Below, in pieces: positions 43,937-55,625 of a stretch of DNA of 64,000 bases. This DNA comes from Costus lasius (Eukaryota; Streptophyta; Magnoliopsida; Zingiberales; Costaceae), in contig CM050453.2 in NCBI GenBank assembly GCA_027563935.2, forward strand, positions 90,432,665 to 90,496,664, given 5' to 3'. Within the stretch, counting starts at the first letter, position 1; every line of letters begins with the position of its first letter. The position numbers were made by a program, and so were the translations under genes. Under the pieces are notes generated by a model. The model ran no database searches, was not told the DNA's origin, and saw nothing but the letters and a program-made list of their open reading frames with translations.

Positions 43937-46900
43937 TGTTAGGCCTTTGGGCTAGAAATTAGGCGCGGCCCAAATTTCCAGCCTGATTCCGTCGGCCTAG
44001 CCCTGTTTTCCTCTGCCAATCGGGTTGGCGGGTGAGGAATCGGATTGGGCATTGCTCGAATCCGAAATCGCCCAACGGGTGATTCACATCGCTTGCTTTG
44101 GATGCTGACACGGTGTGGGTCGACGTGACGGGACGTTGCTCGGTTCACATGTAGACGTCGAGGCAGAAGAAAAAATGAGGCTTCGTCCTCGTTCGGGGTT
44201 AACGAGCTTTTGGAATGAAAAAGCTCACCGTCGTCTGCTCTCGACCTCCCTCTCCTCTCCGGCTGACTCCGGCCAGCCCGACGTTGTCGGATGTCTTTCG
44301 CCAAGCTCCGCAACGCTACCGGTGGTGTGAGTGGGTGGATTGGTTAGCGTGGAGCTCTCCATCCTCTTCGCCGTCATTGCCTTCATCTCTTTCACGTCCG
44401 TCGCCACCGCAGCTGCTACCGTCGACCAGACCGCCTCGGAAGGCTCGCCTGCAACCTCTTCACCGGAAAGAAGGAGCCGGCAGCCTGAGTGATCGTCAAG
44501 GTATCCTTCTACCTCCTTCCTTTGTTTCTGTCGATTTTCTCGTCCTGCGTGGTAGCCGTGTCCGCCGGTCGAGCTCGCGGCTCCCGGTGTTTTCTCCTCT
44601 GTTCCCTGTCGACAACCTTCCTTGTCCGAACGCCGGCCGCCTGCGTGCGTCAAGTTCTGGCTTCGAACCCGCCTGTGTGCGGACACGATCTCCTGCTCGC
44701 TGGACGAGCTCTCTACGCCTGCGCGCAGAGCTCCCTCGTATTCCCTCGCTGCCTGTGTGTGGTCTTGCCCTCTCCCTCCCTCTGGTTGCCCATGGACGGG
44801 AGTCACGTCCTTCCCTTCTCAGCCGGGCTCGCCCAAGTCAGAGCATTGTCTCCTTAGTTCCGGCCATCGTCGGCTTGTGTGGTCGCCTTCGCGCAAACCT
44901 TCCCTCCAGCCGTTTTCGCCTGTGCGTGAAAGGGACAAGTCCGGGGTTCCTTCGTCCCCTACGTGGGACGTTACCAACGAAGCGTCGTCCAGCCTCTGTT
45001 AGGGAATACCGGGTGTAATTTAAAATTATTGCAGTCCCAGGACGCAGCGGAAGAATCATTACACCCGAAACATATTCCGGTCCCAAGGATCCATGCGAGA
45101 GAGAAGACACAAGGATGTGTTAGAGATGTACCTCTTTTTCTTGTCTAGTTGCTGAAGCCATGTTGAAGGCACCCAAGTGTTCGCCCTCTACAAGTATCCA
45201 CGCGTCAACTCCTTGATCGTTGCTCCCTTCCACGCTTGGTGCTAGCCTCGGGAAGAGAATCAAGCCTTAGGGTTCCTTCACTTTTCTTGCGCCACCTCCA
45301 AGGATCATGCTCCAAGTGCAAGGAAGATGCTGCCAACTCCTTATCCTCTTCACTCCAAGAGAAGAGGGAGAAGAAGAGTTTCGGCCCTTAGGAAGAGTAA
45401 GAGGAAGTGGCGCCACCAAGTCCTTCTCCAAGTCACACCAAGAGGAGAGGAAAGAGAAGACTTGCGGCCACTAGTAGGAAGAAGGGTTGTGCCACCTAGG
45501 TATTGTCGCCCGTTGCCCTTGCTCTCGCTCCTCTATGTGTCTTCACGTCTCCAAGCATTCGAACCATTGAGAGGGGGCAGCTAGGGTCCCTTTTATAAGC
45601 CAAGAGGCGGTTTAGGGAGGGCCAAGATCATGCCAAGTGGGCGGCTAGGATAAAGGAGTCTTGAGGTAAGGAAAGTCTCCAAGACTTTACCATAAACCTC
45701 ATTCAACCTATCCTAATTTGCCCAATGGTCATATCAGCCCAAGACATGCCTTAGAGGCATGCATTCCATCCAAGGAGGAAGGGCTAGGCGCAACAAGCAA
45801 GAGGTATTCGGCTAGGGTAAGGGTTTGGGTGCATGTAGGGTTTATGAGGTAAGGAAAGTCTCCAAGACTTTACCATAAATCTCACCCTACTTGTCATATG
45901 CGCCCAAGCTCTTTCCAAAAGAGTTTTCAAGCCATATCAGCCCCAGCCCTTACCATAGAGGCAAGGTTTCCTTCGAAGGAACAAGGGGGAGGCGCCTAAT
46001 GCTTCCTTATGAAGCAACATGCGCCCACTTCACCCCATTATGCCCTTGGCGCCAATGGGGTGAAATTCTTCCCCATTATACCCTTATTTGCTTATACCTC
46101 TTCTTGACAACTAATTATTGGGCCTCATTGGATAATGAGCTAACCCAAACTTCATGGCATGGGTTGATTAAGCCATTGGATCCAATCCAATGCAACCCTA
46201 ATCCAAATGTGATCAATCTAGGTCAATTTCGGGTCAACCTGCCAAAAATGAAGTTTGGCTCCAATAACTTTCTTCCAACTCATCAGGCCCATTGGCGCTG
46301 ATGAAATCTTCCAAATTGATCCAAGTTATCCAATAACTTGATCATAAGGCTTCTGATTAAAGCAACGTCAAGAGTCTATTGCGTGTGACCCCGTAGGATC
46401 CATATGACGATGGCAATGATGTAAACATCATAAGTAGTGAGGGGTATTTAGCAACACATCACTACTACCCATGTCATAGGACTTAAGTCATTATGGCAAT
46501 AACTCCTAACAAGCAACGAGGATTCCCATTGCATTATAGATCCCTTTGCCTAAGCTGATATCCTGCCATTGGATTAGTCTCAAGTGTATCAATCCAATGC
46601 ATTGGTCATGACTCAACAAGTGTAGCCACACATTCCTGTCATGCACCAATAAGGTGGGGCGCCCCGAGTGGATATCATGCTTCCAATAAGGAAGGGGCAA
46701 ATCCTACTATTGGTCATCCATGTCTCTACGTGACTTATAACATACCCAATGACAGTCGTTTTGGTTTCCCAATTACGGAGAGACGTAAGACTGTATCAAA
46801 GCATACCCATCATCAAATCTAGACATGAATACCTCAAGTCTAAGGATCAATGCAAACCTCTTGCATGTGAGATTGACTTGTTGACTAGTCAAGTCAATCC

Positions 46901-47565
46901 TCACGGTGGATCACTCCAGTGCATCCAATGCACCTGTATGTCTGTGTTACTGTGCCACGCACTTGACCAGCCCATACACCAGTCTCACATGTACCACAGT
47001 TGTCCCATATCTGCTAAGGTACCTTGTCTGGGGATTTCTTATGAGAATGGATCCAATCCAAACTCCTGGGACATTATACATGCAACTCAATACATCAACG
47101 CAGGTAGAGAAGTCTGCATAATAACGACCATGCCTATACAAAGAGTAATAGTTCTATCAAAGTACATTCAAACAATGTCTGTCCATATCCATACATTGGT
47201 CTTCAGGGCATATACACCAACAGCCTCTTCGCCGGCGTGCGAGTGAGGAGCCGGCTGTTGCGGACCCCGTCCGACGCTGTCGGATATGGGTGAAACCCTT
47301 TTGGGTTCGGGTGAACCCGGTTTGACTCGACGACACTAGTCTTCGGTGAATCGTCTACGTTGACCTGAGCCGTGTTGGAATGACAGTGATTCTTGTTGAG
47401 TCCATAGTCGGGCTAGGAGTCGGTTCGAGGAATTGACTCCGCCAGTCGCGCCCAATCCAGAGGTTTTGACCGTTGTGATACATGCGTTGACGTAATTGGA
47501 CTCGAGTCAAGCGTTGACTCATGTGGAAATCCACAAAAAATATTACCGTAATTCAGGGCATGACA
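43937..47565 (+). repeat. 3' LTR of the chromodomain gypsy, split by an insertion
   Basis: Its parts are 43937-44996 and 47228-47565. Compared with the 5' LTR it lacks about 220 bp (after CACGTCC near 44810) and about 95 bp (after GAGCCGGCTG near 47255). The insertion at 44997-47222 duplicates GCCTC. Confidence 0.9.
44997..47222. mobile_element. 2226-bp LTR-type insertion, probably a solo LTR
   Basis: Starts TGTTAGGGAATACC, ends ACACCAACA, and is flanked by GCCTC (44992-44996 and 47223-47227). The sister LTR keeps the single GCCTC at 41148. The TGTT/AACA ends and 5-bp duplication fit a solo LTR. A roughly 40-bp block, GAGGTAAGGAAAGTCTCCAA onward, occurs at 45663 and again at 45847. Open frames inside (up to 165 codons at 46749) have no recognisable domain. 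Family not identified. Confidence 0.8.
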
Positions 47566-47570
47566 TCTAG

Positions 47571-48172
47571 TCATCCTTTCTTGTCATTAAGAAAACTAGA
47601 ACTTTTGTTTATGATATAGACTATGGTTTGCTACAAAATTTTAAAGATAGTTAGATGATGCTATATATAGATTTCAACAAAAATTAACTAACCTCTATTG
47701 TTGTCCAGTCTAGTTGGGATACCTAGCTTTCACCCTAGCGACCTAGATTCAAATCTCGACAATGGAAATAAAAGTTTGGAGGTCTATGCCAATGTCCTAA
47801 GTTTTTAGTTTTTTTATTATTCTATGTTAAATACTGTAAAGCTATTATTATATTGAACTTTAATATGTTTAGAAATAGAATCTAACAATTCTTATGATAA
47901 AAACTTGATTGGAAGTTTTATATCATGAAATAAGTCTTTTGAATTTTGCTTTAATGTTATAACAATCTTATAGGGACTGATTCATAAACAAACATAAGCC
48001 AAGTAAGAAAGAGACAACTCTGAGCAAAAAATGGTGTAAATGCAAAAGTTCAATTTAGATTATGTTTTTAATTGTGTCTTTAAAAGTCCTATTATTGAGA
48101 ATATTTATAGTCTTGTTAGGAGTAATAATTCATCTATTTATGACATAAGTAATTGGGTCAAAAAAATCTTTT
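47571..48172. repeat. Copy Y continued, with a segment inverted relative to copy X
   Basis: 47571-47955 aligns directly with 10145-10530. From about 47999 to 48172 the match continues only as the reverse complement of 10531-10724 (for example GACATAAGTAATTGGGTC here, GACCCAATCACTTATGTC there). Confidence 0.82.
47694..47767 (+). pseudogene. tRNA-Glu(TTC)-like relic, copy Y
   Basis: 74 bp, paralogue of 10268-10341. The acceptor arm TCTATTG/CAATGGA pairs throughout with one G-T pair. The anticodon loop CTTTCAC keeps TTC, but its stem has decayed. The T-loop segment is again TTCAAAT. It appears to be a decayed passenger of the repeat. Confidence 0.6.
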
Positions 48173-48750
48173 AGGCTGTGTTTAATAGAGTGGAAAGGGG
48201 GAGGAAGACGAAGGAAAGATGAAAGAAATATAATTTTTTATTGTTTAATAGGATATATGGAAAATTGACGAGGAAAACGCCAAGGCTATGTTCCACTGGA
48301 AATTAATTTCCCGTCGAAATCGATCCGCCCGAATCGGACGGAACAACAAGCTTCTCTCTGTGTTGCTCTAAATCACCCCGCCCATGCGCCACTTGCCTGC
48401 TGCTCGTCTATGCTTCACGTCGCGGGAAGAAAACGAGCTCCAAACAAAGACTCCAGTTTTCGCCTTCTTCCCCTTCCTCGCTACGCTCCCATCTATTGAT
48501 AACCCCTTCCTTGCTCCCATCTATTGATAAGGTATGCTTTGCAAACACTGCTCGCCGTTGTATTCTTTATACTTCTTCTTCCTCTTTCGATTTTGTTGCC
48601 GCAAGCGAGTTGCTGCTCATCTACCCACCCTCCCCACAAGGAGATCGTCGGGGAGCTGCTCGATTTGCTACTTCCGTCGCCGCCGGATACGGGCCCTCCT
48701 TCTCCATCCGGGAGGGAAATTAATCGGCGGTGGAACGTCGGGTTGAGGTC

Positions 48751-48816
48751 ATGGTGTTCGTTTGGCTTACCTCCTTCTGCCTCCTCTTCGTCCTCATCGG
48801 TCTCATGATCTTCCAG
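48751..48816 (+). pseudogene. Cornichon-like first exon (captured gene fragment)
   Basis: ATG 48751 opens 22 codons: MVFVWLTSFCLLFVLIGLM followed by IFQ, ending exactly at a GT donor (CAG|GTGCCT, 48817). Plant cornichon homologues (ER cargo receptors for COPII export) begin with nearly this sequence, and as I recall their first exon ends after the equivalent Tyr-Gln; the match includes the first transmembrane span. The GC-rich, pyrimidine-rich DNA upstream (48400-48750) looks like a 5' UTR. The expected second exon (LADLEFDYINP-like) is absent over the next 1.9 kb, so this is a fragment. The assignment rests on a short match. Confidence 0.6.
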
Positions 48817-49614
48817 GTGCCTCTACTTTTCCACTTTAATTATAGACAAACAGTAGTTTCTCCGATTCCAAACCCTTAAAAATGGAGTGTATGTAGGTCC
48901 ATAGTTTTGGTAGAAGGACAATATGTTCCTTGAGAAAGATAAAGCTTCAATTTTAGGTGGCTTCCCTCAATCTTTAATTTATGCATTGTGAGGAGGAATC
49001 AAATTATTTGATTCTGTAAGAGGAGAAAAACAGAAGTGATTGCACTTGATTCATTTAACTTCGTGAATTTAGTTGGATAATAGGGAGGTTGGGTACCTTT
49101 AATTTTAGCATGATGAAGCTAGATCCAGCAAATGAGATGTCATGAGATGGTTGTTGTTGATAATCTGGTATCCAAAAATTGGTAGAATGGTCGTTTCATG
49201 CTTGAAGTGAGAAAATTATTGCATGACTTCATACAATAATTTTGGTGGAAATGAACTCTTTGAACACTTCAAAGAGAACAAATCTTTCTCTTCTCTTGCA
49301 CCTGCACCCTCAACCTAGTGGCCCTTCCTCAATTCTGTTTATAGTGTATTTTATAAAGGCTTTTATGAAACTCTAGTAGTAGATAATATTTTCAATCTCC
49401 GTCCAGGTATTTGCTCATATGATGTCTGTTGGTATCAACTATATACTCGAACAGTTTTGTTTGCAATGGCTTGATGATGTTTTCATTGAGGGGATGCACG
49501 GTGCAGATCCTTGGAGAAAATAACCACCACTCAATTACATTGTTATGAGATTTAGACATTAAACCTTCTTTTCCTTGGTCACTGTATCTCCGTGGAGTAG
49601 CAAATGCATGAAGT

Positions 49615-50255
49615 CTACTGAAAGAATGAAAATTTGATAGTACTCCAAAATTCAACTTGAATGTCCAAAGCCTCTCGAAACAGTTCTCCCCAATTAGGGT
49701 ATTTATTGCCAGAATATGTTCTGATTTTAATCAAATAATGACATTGTGAATGATTCTTTTGAGGTGTCAAGCTGGTATGTTATGGATATTGGATGCTATG
49801 CACATTCATGCGCTCATAAAATGAATAAAAATTGACTTTTGAAAAAATGAAAATTTGATTGTACTCCAAAATTCTACATGAATGTCTAAAACCTGTCAAA
49901 ACAGTCCTTTCGAAACAGTTCTCCCCAATTAGTATATTTATTGCTGGAATATGTTTTGATTTTAATCAAACAATGACATTGTACTCGATTCTTTTGCGGT
50001 GTCAAGCTGGTATGTTATGGATATTGGGTGCTATGCAGATTCATGCGCTCATAAAATGAATCAAAAATTGACTACTGAAAGAATGAAAATTTGATTGTAC
50101 TCCAAAATTCTACATGAATGTCTAGAGCCTAGTTCTCCCCAATTGAGATATTTATTGCATTGTGAATTATTCTTTTGTGGTATCAAGCTGGTTTGCTATG
50201 AATGTTGGGTGCTATGCAGATTCATACACTCATAAAATGAACAAAAAATTGACTT
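49615..50255. repeat. Triplicated unit of 185-236 bp
   Basis: Three direct copies: about 49615-49834, 49835-50070 and 50071-50255. Each begins near GAAAAATGAAAATTTGAT or GAAAGAATGAAAATTTGAT and runs to GCTCATAAAATGAA. The third has lost about 50 bp. It lies in the intron-like part downstream of the cornichon-like exon. Confidence 0.9.
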
Positions 50256-50743
50256 AGCCTAATTGGACCTGCCTGCTTTTTTTCTTTTGCCTCTTTGTAT
50301 TATTTAAAGCCTGATTCTTCTCAGTAATTTGAAACTACATAGGTAATTGTTGCCAAACCATGAAATTCTCGTGTCTTGCCCAGGACTTGTTTAGCTTTTC
50401 TTTTTTACCCATGAAGCAGAAAAGTTCCATGTTCTCAAAAAAAGGCTGTTGTTGCTACCCATTTTCTATAGTTTGGATTAATACGAAGACCCTCTAAATT
50501 GATAGTGTTGCTAGTAATATTATGTATAGATCAATCTCTAACAACTATTACCATGAAAATTCTGTTGTCCTTCAGCAATACTTTATTGGTTAATGCTGTT
50601 TGGACAGAAAAAAAACTTTATGTTGGATTGTGCTCATAATTGTGAAACTTGTATAGTAAAGTTTGGAAAATTCTTGATAGGTTACCACCTTTGATCGTTT
50701 GGGTAAGCATTACATTGAGATATACATTAGGTGGGATACTAGT

Positions 50744-51447
50744 TGTTAGGCCCAGCCCCTACTTTTAGCCTAACCCAATTGGCCCATTGACCAAAGGTCA
50801 AAATTGGCCCAAGCTGTTGCCAAATCAAATGAATTTTCATTTGAGGGAGAATCCGAATGGAGGGCGGAATCCAATATGCGAGCTTCGTCCTCGTCAGCCT
50901 ACTGCCGGCGGCTGAAATCAGCGTGCCATCGGAGATGACGCCGGCCAACGACACCTTGCCAAGTGGCAATTTCCAGCAGAGGAAGCGATGACTTGAGCAC
51001 CATCAATGGAGCAGAAAACGGCGACTACGCATGGATGAGATGCAAAACGATCGGATGTCAGGTGGCGAAATCCTGCATTCGGCGAGCCGTTTCATCACCT
51101 CAAGCATGCGTCTGGACAATTACAGCGGGTGCAGGGGAGTCGGCAGGAAAGTATGGCCACGTGGAGCATGGACGGCAGACGAAAGCACCGGATGCACGCG
51201 AACTCTATGAGAGATGAAGCGACACAACGGATTGATACGGGCAGCTCGAGCACATCGGCGCCGCGTGGCGTCCAACAAGTCTAGAGAAGGCTCCCAAGGT
51301 AGATCTCCGCGTGATGCAAGTGCGCCGGCCAGGATCTGGACGAAGATCAGGATCAAGAAACGAGACACGGGCGGATCACAGAGAGATCTCGCGTGACGAT
51401 GGAGCTGGCTCGACCATCTGAATGAACGGTTGTCTATAAGAAGAGGG
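50744..51447 (+). repeat. Gag-only array, LTR a (3' end deleted)
   Basis: Matches LTR c from its start to the TATA-like GTCTATAAGAAGAGGG (51432-51447). The sequence then jumps into mid-gag (CCCGAAGCCCGG, matching about 54390). The rest of the LTR, the primer site and the gag start are therefore deleted, with a few bases of shared GGTCCCG at the junction. Confidence 0.85.
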
Positions 51448-52240
51448 TCCCGAAGCCCGGAACCTTTGCATGGGCCCGGAGCCCTAAGGAAGTAGAAAAC
51501 TTCCTATGGGACATGAAAATGCATTTCCAATCGGCCTAGATCCGGTGATTGGAAATGCATAGCGTACCTGTCCGGCGACGCCAAGCTATGGTGGCGAACG
51601 CAGGCAGCACCAACTCTTCTAGGGAAACAACCGACTGAACAATTGTCATGGGAGCAGTTCAAAGCCAAACTGAAGAAGCAGTTCATGTTAGGAAACTCTT
51701 CGTGGGTTGGACGGGAGATCCTGTTCAAATTGAAGATATGGGCAGCATACGCGAGTATGTAAAGAAGTACATGGCCTTGAAGCTCAAAATCGACGATATG
51801 GCTGAACAAGATAGACTCTATCTTTTCCTGGCAGGACTACAACATTGGGCTCAAACTGAGCTCCGCCAAGAAAAAGTAATGACTTTAAAGGAACCTACCC
51901 TAGCCGCGGATGGACTAGTAGACCTTTGGGCACCGGATGATGTGGTTTCGGCAGCTCCGAACCGCAACCGAGGGACTCCCTACATAAGGGGAGGCTTCCC
52001 TTAGCGGCGAGGAAGCTAAATTTCAAAGCCCCAGAGGAAAAAAGAAATCAGAGCCCCGAGGTCAGTCGGACAATCATCGAAGCAGGTAGCTACCCTGACG
52101 TGCTACATTTACTGGGTCCCCACTTTATGTGGACTTGCCCCAAACGGAGCCAACTAGCTGCCATTGTTGCCGACAGAGAGAAGGAAGATGAGGGGGCCAA
52201 AGATTTGGCGGCCACTTTCCCAAAGCTGATTTGATTTTGT
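51448..52240 (+). pseudogene. Gag remnant a
   Basis: The open portion 51648-52004 contains IREYVKKYMALKLKIDDMAEQDRLYLF, typical of the retrotransposon gag core, and QHWAQTELRQEKVMTL. Earlier parts (KEVENFLWDMKMHFQSA) contain stops. A decayed zinc knuckle (CYI-YWVPT) is near 52100. It is homologous to gag b and similar in pattern to gag of the minus-strand gypsy at 3715-3960. Confidence 0.8.
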
Positions 52241-52425
52241 TTTGTGGAACTATTGTAACGGACTTAGTCCGGTATTTTTGGAACAGTATTTTGACTATGT
52301 TTTGTAAACCCCAGCTGTGGGTATAATTGCCTGGGTGACTGCTCTTGCATCACCAAAACTTATCTTTACTTTTATGAAATTTCTCTTTTATCATGAATTG
52401 ATGACTTTATGGATTTCTTGGGGAA

Positions 52426-52670
52426 AAGTTAGTAGACTATAAAACTGCTATTCGAGGAAAAGTTAGCAGACTTCAAAACTGCAATTTGAGGATAAAATGT
52501 GCATAAGTTAGTAGACTTTAAAATTGCTATTTTGAGGATAAAACGTAGAGAGTTAGCGGACTTTAAAATTGATATTCGTGGATTAATTGAAAGTTAGCAG
52601 AATTTTAAAACTGCTATTTCGGAGAATAAATGTGGGGAGTTAGTAGACTCTAAAATTGCTATTTGGGATA
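52426..52670 (+). repeat. GTTAGCAGACTT tandem repeat, internal unit a
   Basis: About six diverged 36-46-bp units, consensus words GTTAGCAGACTT, AAAACTGCTATTTG and GAGGATAAA, between gag and the polypurine tract. Confidence 0.85.
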
Positions 52671-53097
52671 AGAAGAGAGACGATGTCCAATTAAAATAAA
52701 AGTGATCCCTCTTCTTTAGTTCAACTAAGTCGACTTTATATAAGGGAACACCTTTATGCAAGGAAAACTTAGGAGAATAACAAGGAAAGTTTCCTTGTAA
52801 ATAGTCTAAGCCAAGTTTCTCATCATAAGGGGACGCCTTTATGAGGGGAAGACTTAGGGACAAAAAGATTGAAGCGAGCTAAGTTACTCTTTTATGGAGG
52901 TGGTATGGGACATCTACGTAAGAGACGAGACTTAGACGCAACCAAATTAGATGAAAATAAATCACCTAAGACGAAGGTACGAGATTCGAGCAATCGATTT
53001 CTATCGAATCAAGTCAAACCCTCTCCTACGATATGGTTGAAATTATGAAGATGAATCATTCGTCACTCTATATTCATCGAGGACGACGAACAACACA

Positions 53098-53109
53098 GGA
53101 GGGGGAGAA
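53098..53109 (+). other. Polypurine tract before LTR b
   Basis: GGAGGGGGAGAA (53098-53109) abuts the LTR start TGGTAGGCCC. The same tract lies at 56051-56062 before LTR c and at 43924-43936 before the chromodomain gypsy 3' LTR. Confidence 0.87.
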
Positions 53110-54297
53110 TGGTAGGCCCAGCCCCTACATTCAGCCCAACCTAATTGGGCCATGGACCTAAGGTCAAAATTGGGCCAAGCCGTTGCCAAATCAAATGAAT
53201 CTGATTTGGGGGAGAATCCGGATGGACGGCAGAATCCAATCCGCGAGCTTCATCCTCATCTGGGGACAACATCAGCCTGTTGCTGGCGGCTAAAATCACA
53301 GGCGTGCCATTGGAGATGACGTCGGCCAATGACAGCTTGCCAATTAGCGATTTCCGGCAGAGGAAGTGACTGCTCGAGCACCGTCGACGAAGCAGAAAAT
53401 GGCGACTACGAGTGGACGAGACGCAAAATGATCGGATGTCAGGTGGAGAAATCACGCATTCGGCGAGCCGTTTCATCACCTCAAGCATGCGTCCGGACAA
53501 TCAGAGTGGGCGCAGGGGAGTCAGCAGGAAAGTATGGCCGCGTGGAGCATGGACAACGGACGAAAGCACCAGATGCACGCAAACTCTGTGAGAGATGAAG
53601 CGACACAACGGGCTGATGCAAGCAGCTTGAGCACTTCGGCACCGCGTGGCGTCCATCGAGTCCGGAGAAGGCTCCCAAGGTAGATCTCCATGTGATGTAA
53701 GCGCGCCGGCCAGGATCTAGACGAAGATCAAGATTAAGAAACGGGGCACGAGCAGATCAGAGAGAGATCTCGCTTGACAATGGCGCTGGCTTGGCCATCT
53801 GAATGAACGGTTGTCTATAAGAAGAGGGGGCAGCAGGCTCAGCGAGAAAGGGGAGAAATTGCTGTGATTGAATTGAGGGAAACAAACGGCTAAACGAGGG
53901 ACGAACGACGGTAAGCGGCGTAAACCAGGTGATCGGAACTCACCTAAGGCAATGCCTACACCTCTCCCTCGCATCTCTCTCCTCTGAACTCAGCGTCGAC
54001 CTACCGGCGAGTGCTTGTGAACCCCCTCTTGGTAGCGCCGGTGGGTGGGTGGCGAGGTTCGGAGCCTCATCGACGCTAAGCTCTATTTCAGCGGCGAACT
54101 CTTCCTATCCTTTCTAACCATCGCACCTTTTTCTCTCCAACGGTTCGGCGAGCCTCAGGTCTCCAACCTTAGGTAAACACCAAGTTCAAATAGAGGCGTT
54201 GATCAGTTGACGGGTAGAAGTTGGGGTTGCCTGACGCTTGATGGAGAAGAACGCCATTGCCGAGCTCGTCGGAAGGAGAAATTTGCAGACGTTGTTC
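53110..54297 (+). repeat. Gag-only array, LTR b (last 384 bp deleted)
   Basis: Aligns with LTR c (56063-57238) and then switches directly into gag at GTTGTTC (54297). Compared with LTR c it lacks 57239-57622, so the LTR end and primer site are missing. A TATA-like TCTATAA lies at about 53814-53820. Confidence 0.82.
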
Positions 54298-55190
54298 TGC
54301 AAAATGGAGCTGGCTGAGTTGAAGCAAGAGGTGGCTTCACAACGTCAGGTAGCCGAGGCAAACATTGGGGTTGCGCCGCACCAGAAGGTCCCGGAGCCCG
54401 GATACTTTGTGGGGGTCCAGAGCGCTAAGGAAGTAGAAAACTTCCTATGGAACTTGGAAATGTATTTCCAATCGGCCCAGATCCCTGTAGAGGATCAAGC
54501 TCTGGTTCGCGCAGCGTAACTGTCCAGTGACGCCAAGCTGTGGTGGCGAATGCAGGCAGCACCAACTCTTTTGAGGAAACAGCAGACTTAACAACTGTCA
54601 TGGGAGCAGTTCAAAGCCAAACTGAAGAAGCAGTTCATGCTAGGAAACTCTTCGTGGGCAGCATGGGAGATCCTATTGAAATTGAATCATACGGGCAGCA
54701 TACATGAGTATGTGAAGAAGTATATGGCCTTGATGCTCAAAATCGACAATATGGCTGAACAGGACAGACTCTACCATTTCTTGGTAGGACTGTAACGTTG
54801 GGCGCAGACTGAGCTCCACAGACAAAAAGTAATGACTTTAAAGGAAGCTACCCTAGCCGCGGATGGACTAGTAGACCTTTGGGCACCGGATGATGTGGTT
54901 CCAGCAACTCCGAACTACAACCGAGGGACTCCCTACCCGAGGGGGAAGCTTCCCTTAGCGGCGAGGAAGCTAAATTTCAAAGCCCCAAAGAAAAAAGAAA
55001 TCAGGGCCCCGAGGTCAGCCGAACAATCATCGAAGCAGGCAGCTACACCGACGTGCTATATTTATGGGGTCCCCACTTTATGAGGACTTGCCCCAAACGG
55101 AGCCAGCTAGCTGCCATTGTCGCCGACAGGGAGAAGGAAGACGAGGGGGCCAAAGATTCGGCGGCCACTATCCCAAAGCTGATTTGATTT
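54241..55190 (+). pseudogene. Gag remnant b (LTR-gag fusion frame)
   Basis: One frame runs from ATG 54241 with in-frame stops near 54517, 54589, 54793 and 55081. The first 19 codons come from the LTR (they align with 57182-57238), so the ancestral start may be a later one, such as ATG 54304 (MELAELKQEVASQRQ, coiled coil). Then come KEVENFLWNLEMYFQSA, WEQFKAKLKKQFM and EYVKKYMALMLKIDNMAEQDR, the gag core, and a decayed knuckle CYIYGVPTL. No protease follows. Confidence 0.82.
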
Positions 55191-55376
55191 TGTTTTGTGG
55201 AACTGTTGTAATGGACTTGGTCCAGTATTTTGGGAACAATATTTTGACTGTGTTTTCTAAACCCCAACTGTGGGTATAACTGTCTGGGTGACTGCTTTTG
55301 CATCACCAAAACTTATCTTTACTTTTATGAAATTTCTCTTTTATCATGAATTGATGACTTTATGGATTTCTTGGGG

Positions 55377-55625
55377 AAAAGTTAGCAGACTTTAAAGCTG
55401 CTATTTGAGGAAAAGTTAGCAGACTTCAAAACTGCTATTTGAGGATAAATTGCAAATAAGTTAGCAGACTTTAAAACTGCTATTTTGAGGATAAAACGTG
55501 GAGAGTTAGCAAGCTCTAAAACTGTTATTCGTGGATTAATTGAAAGTTAGCAGAATTTTAAAACTACTATTTGGGAGAATAAATGTGGAGAGTTAGCAGA
55601 CTCTAAAACTACTATTTGAGATAAG
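55377..55625 (+). repeat. GTTAGCAGACTT tandem repeat, internal unit b
   Basis: About six diverged units like those at 52426-52670. The best-preserved core is GTTAGCAGACTTTAAAACTG. Confidence 0.86.

Larger units (their letters stand above)
39875..47565 (+). mobile_element. Old chromodomain Ty3/gypsy element with 5-bp target duplication
   Basis: Starts TGTTAGGCC (39875), ends GGCATGACA (47565), and is flanked by TCTAG (39870-39874 and 47566-47570). Copy X holds the uninterrupted TCTAG at 10140-10144, which proves the boundaries. The 5' LTR is 39875-41589, the internal region 41590-43936 and the 3' LTR 43937-47565, the latter containing a nested insertion. The LTRs differ at about 10 of the first 86 bases, so it is far older than the Tekay-like element. 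The internal part is strongly deleted. Confidence 0.92.
48173..50720 (+). other. About 2.5 kb absent from copy X, holding a host-gene fragment
   Basis: Copy X has no counterpart between its inverted segment and GCATTAGGTGGGATACTAGT. This block starts near TTTTAGGCTGTGTTTAATAG and has a GC-rich first part (48300-48820) followed by AT-rich, intron-like DNA. No terminal inverted repeats or target duplication were found, so the mechanism of arrival is open. It holds the cornichon-like exon and a triplicated unit. Confidence 0.55.

Noticed and set aside
46749..47246. 165-codon open frame as a gene
   Set aside because: It lies in the 2.2-kb LTR-type insertion and crosses its right boundary at 47222, so part of it belongs to another element. 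No domain is seen.
41575..47555. ATTACCGTAAT at the ends of both LTRs of the chromodomain gypsy as a member of the double-palindrome family
   Set aside because: It is a single 11-bp dyad with a different core (ACC, not ACGGC) and no partner at 4-bp spacing.
48524..48808. Open frames of 70-94 codons upstream of the cornichon-like exon
   Set aside because: Three overlapping frames in pyrimidine-rich, UTR-like DNA with low-complexity Ser/Leu peptides; only the short frame ending at the splice donor matches a known protein start.
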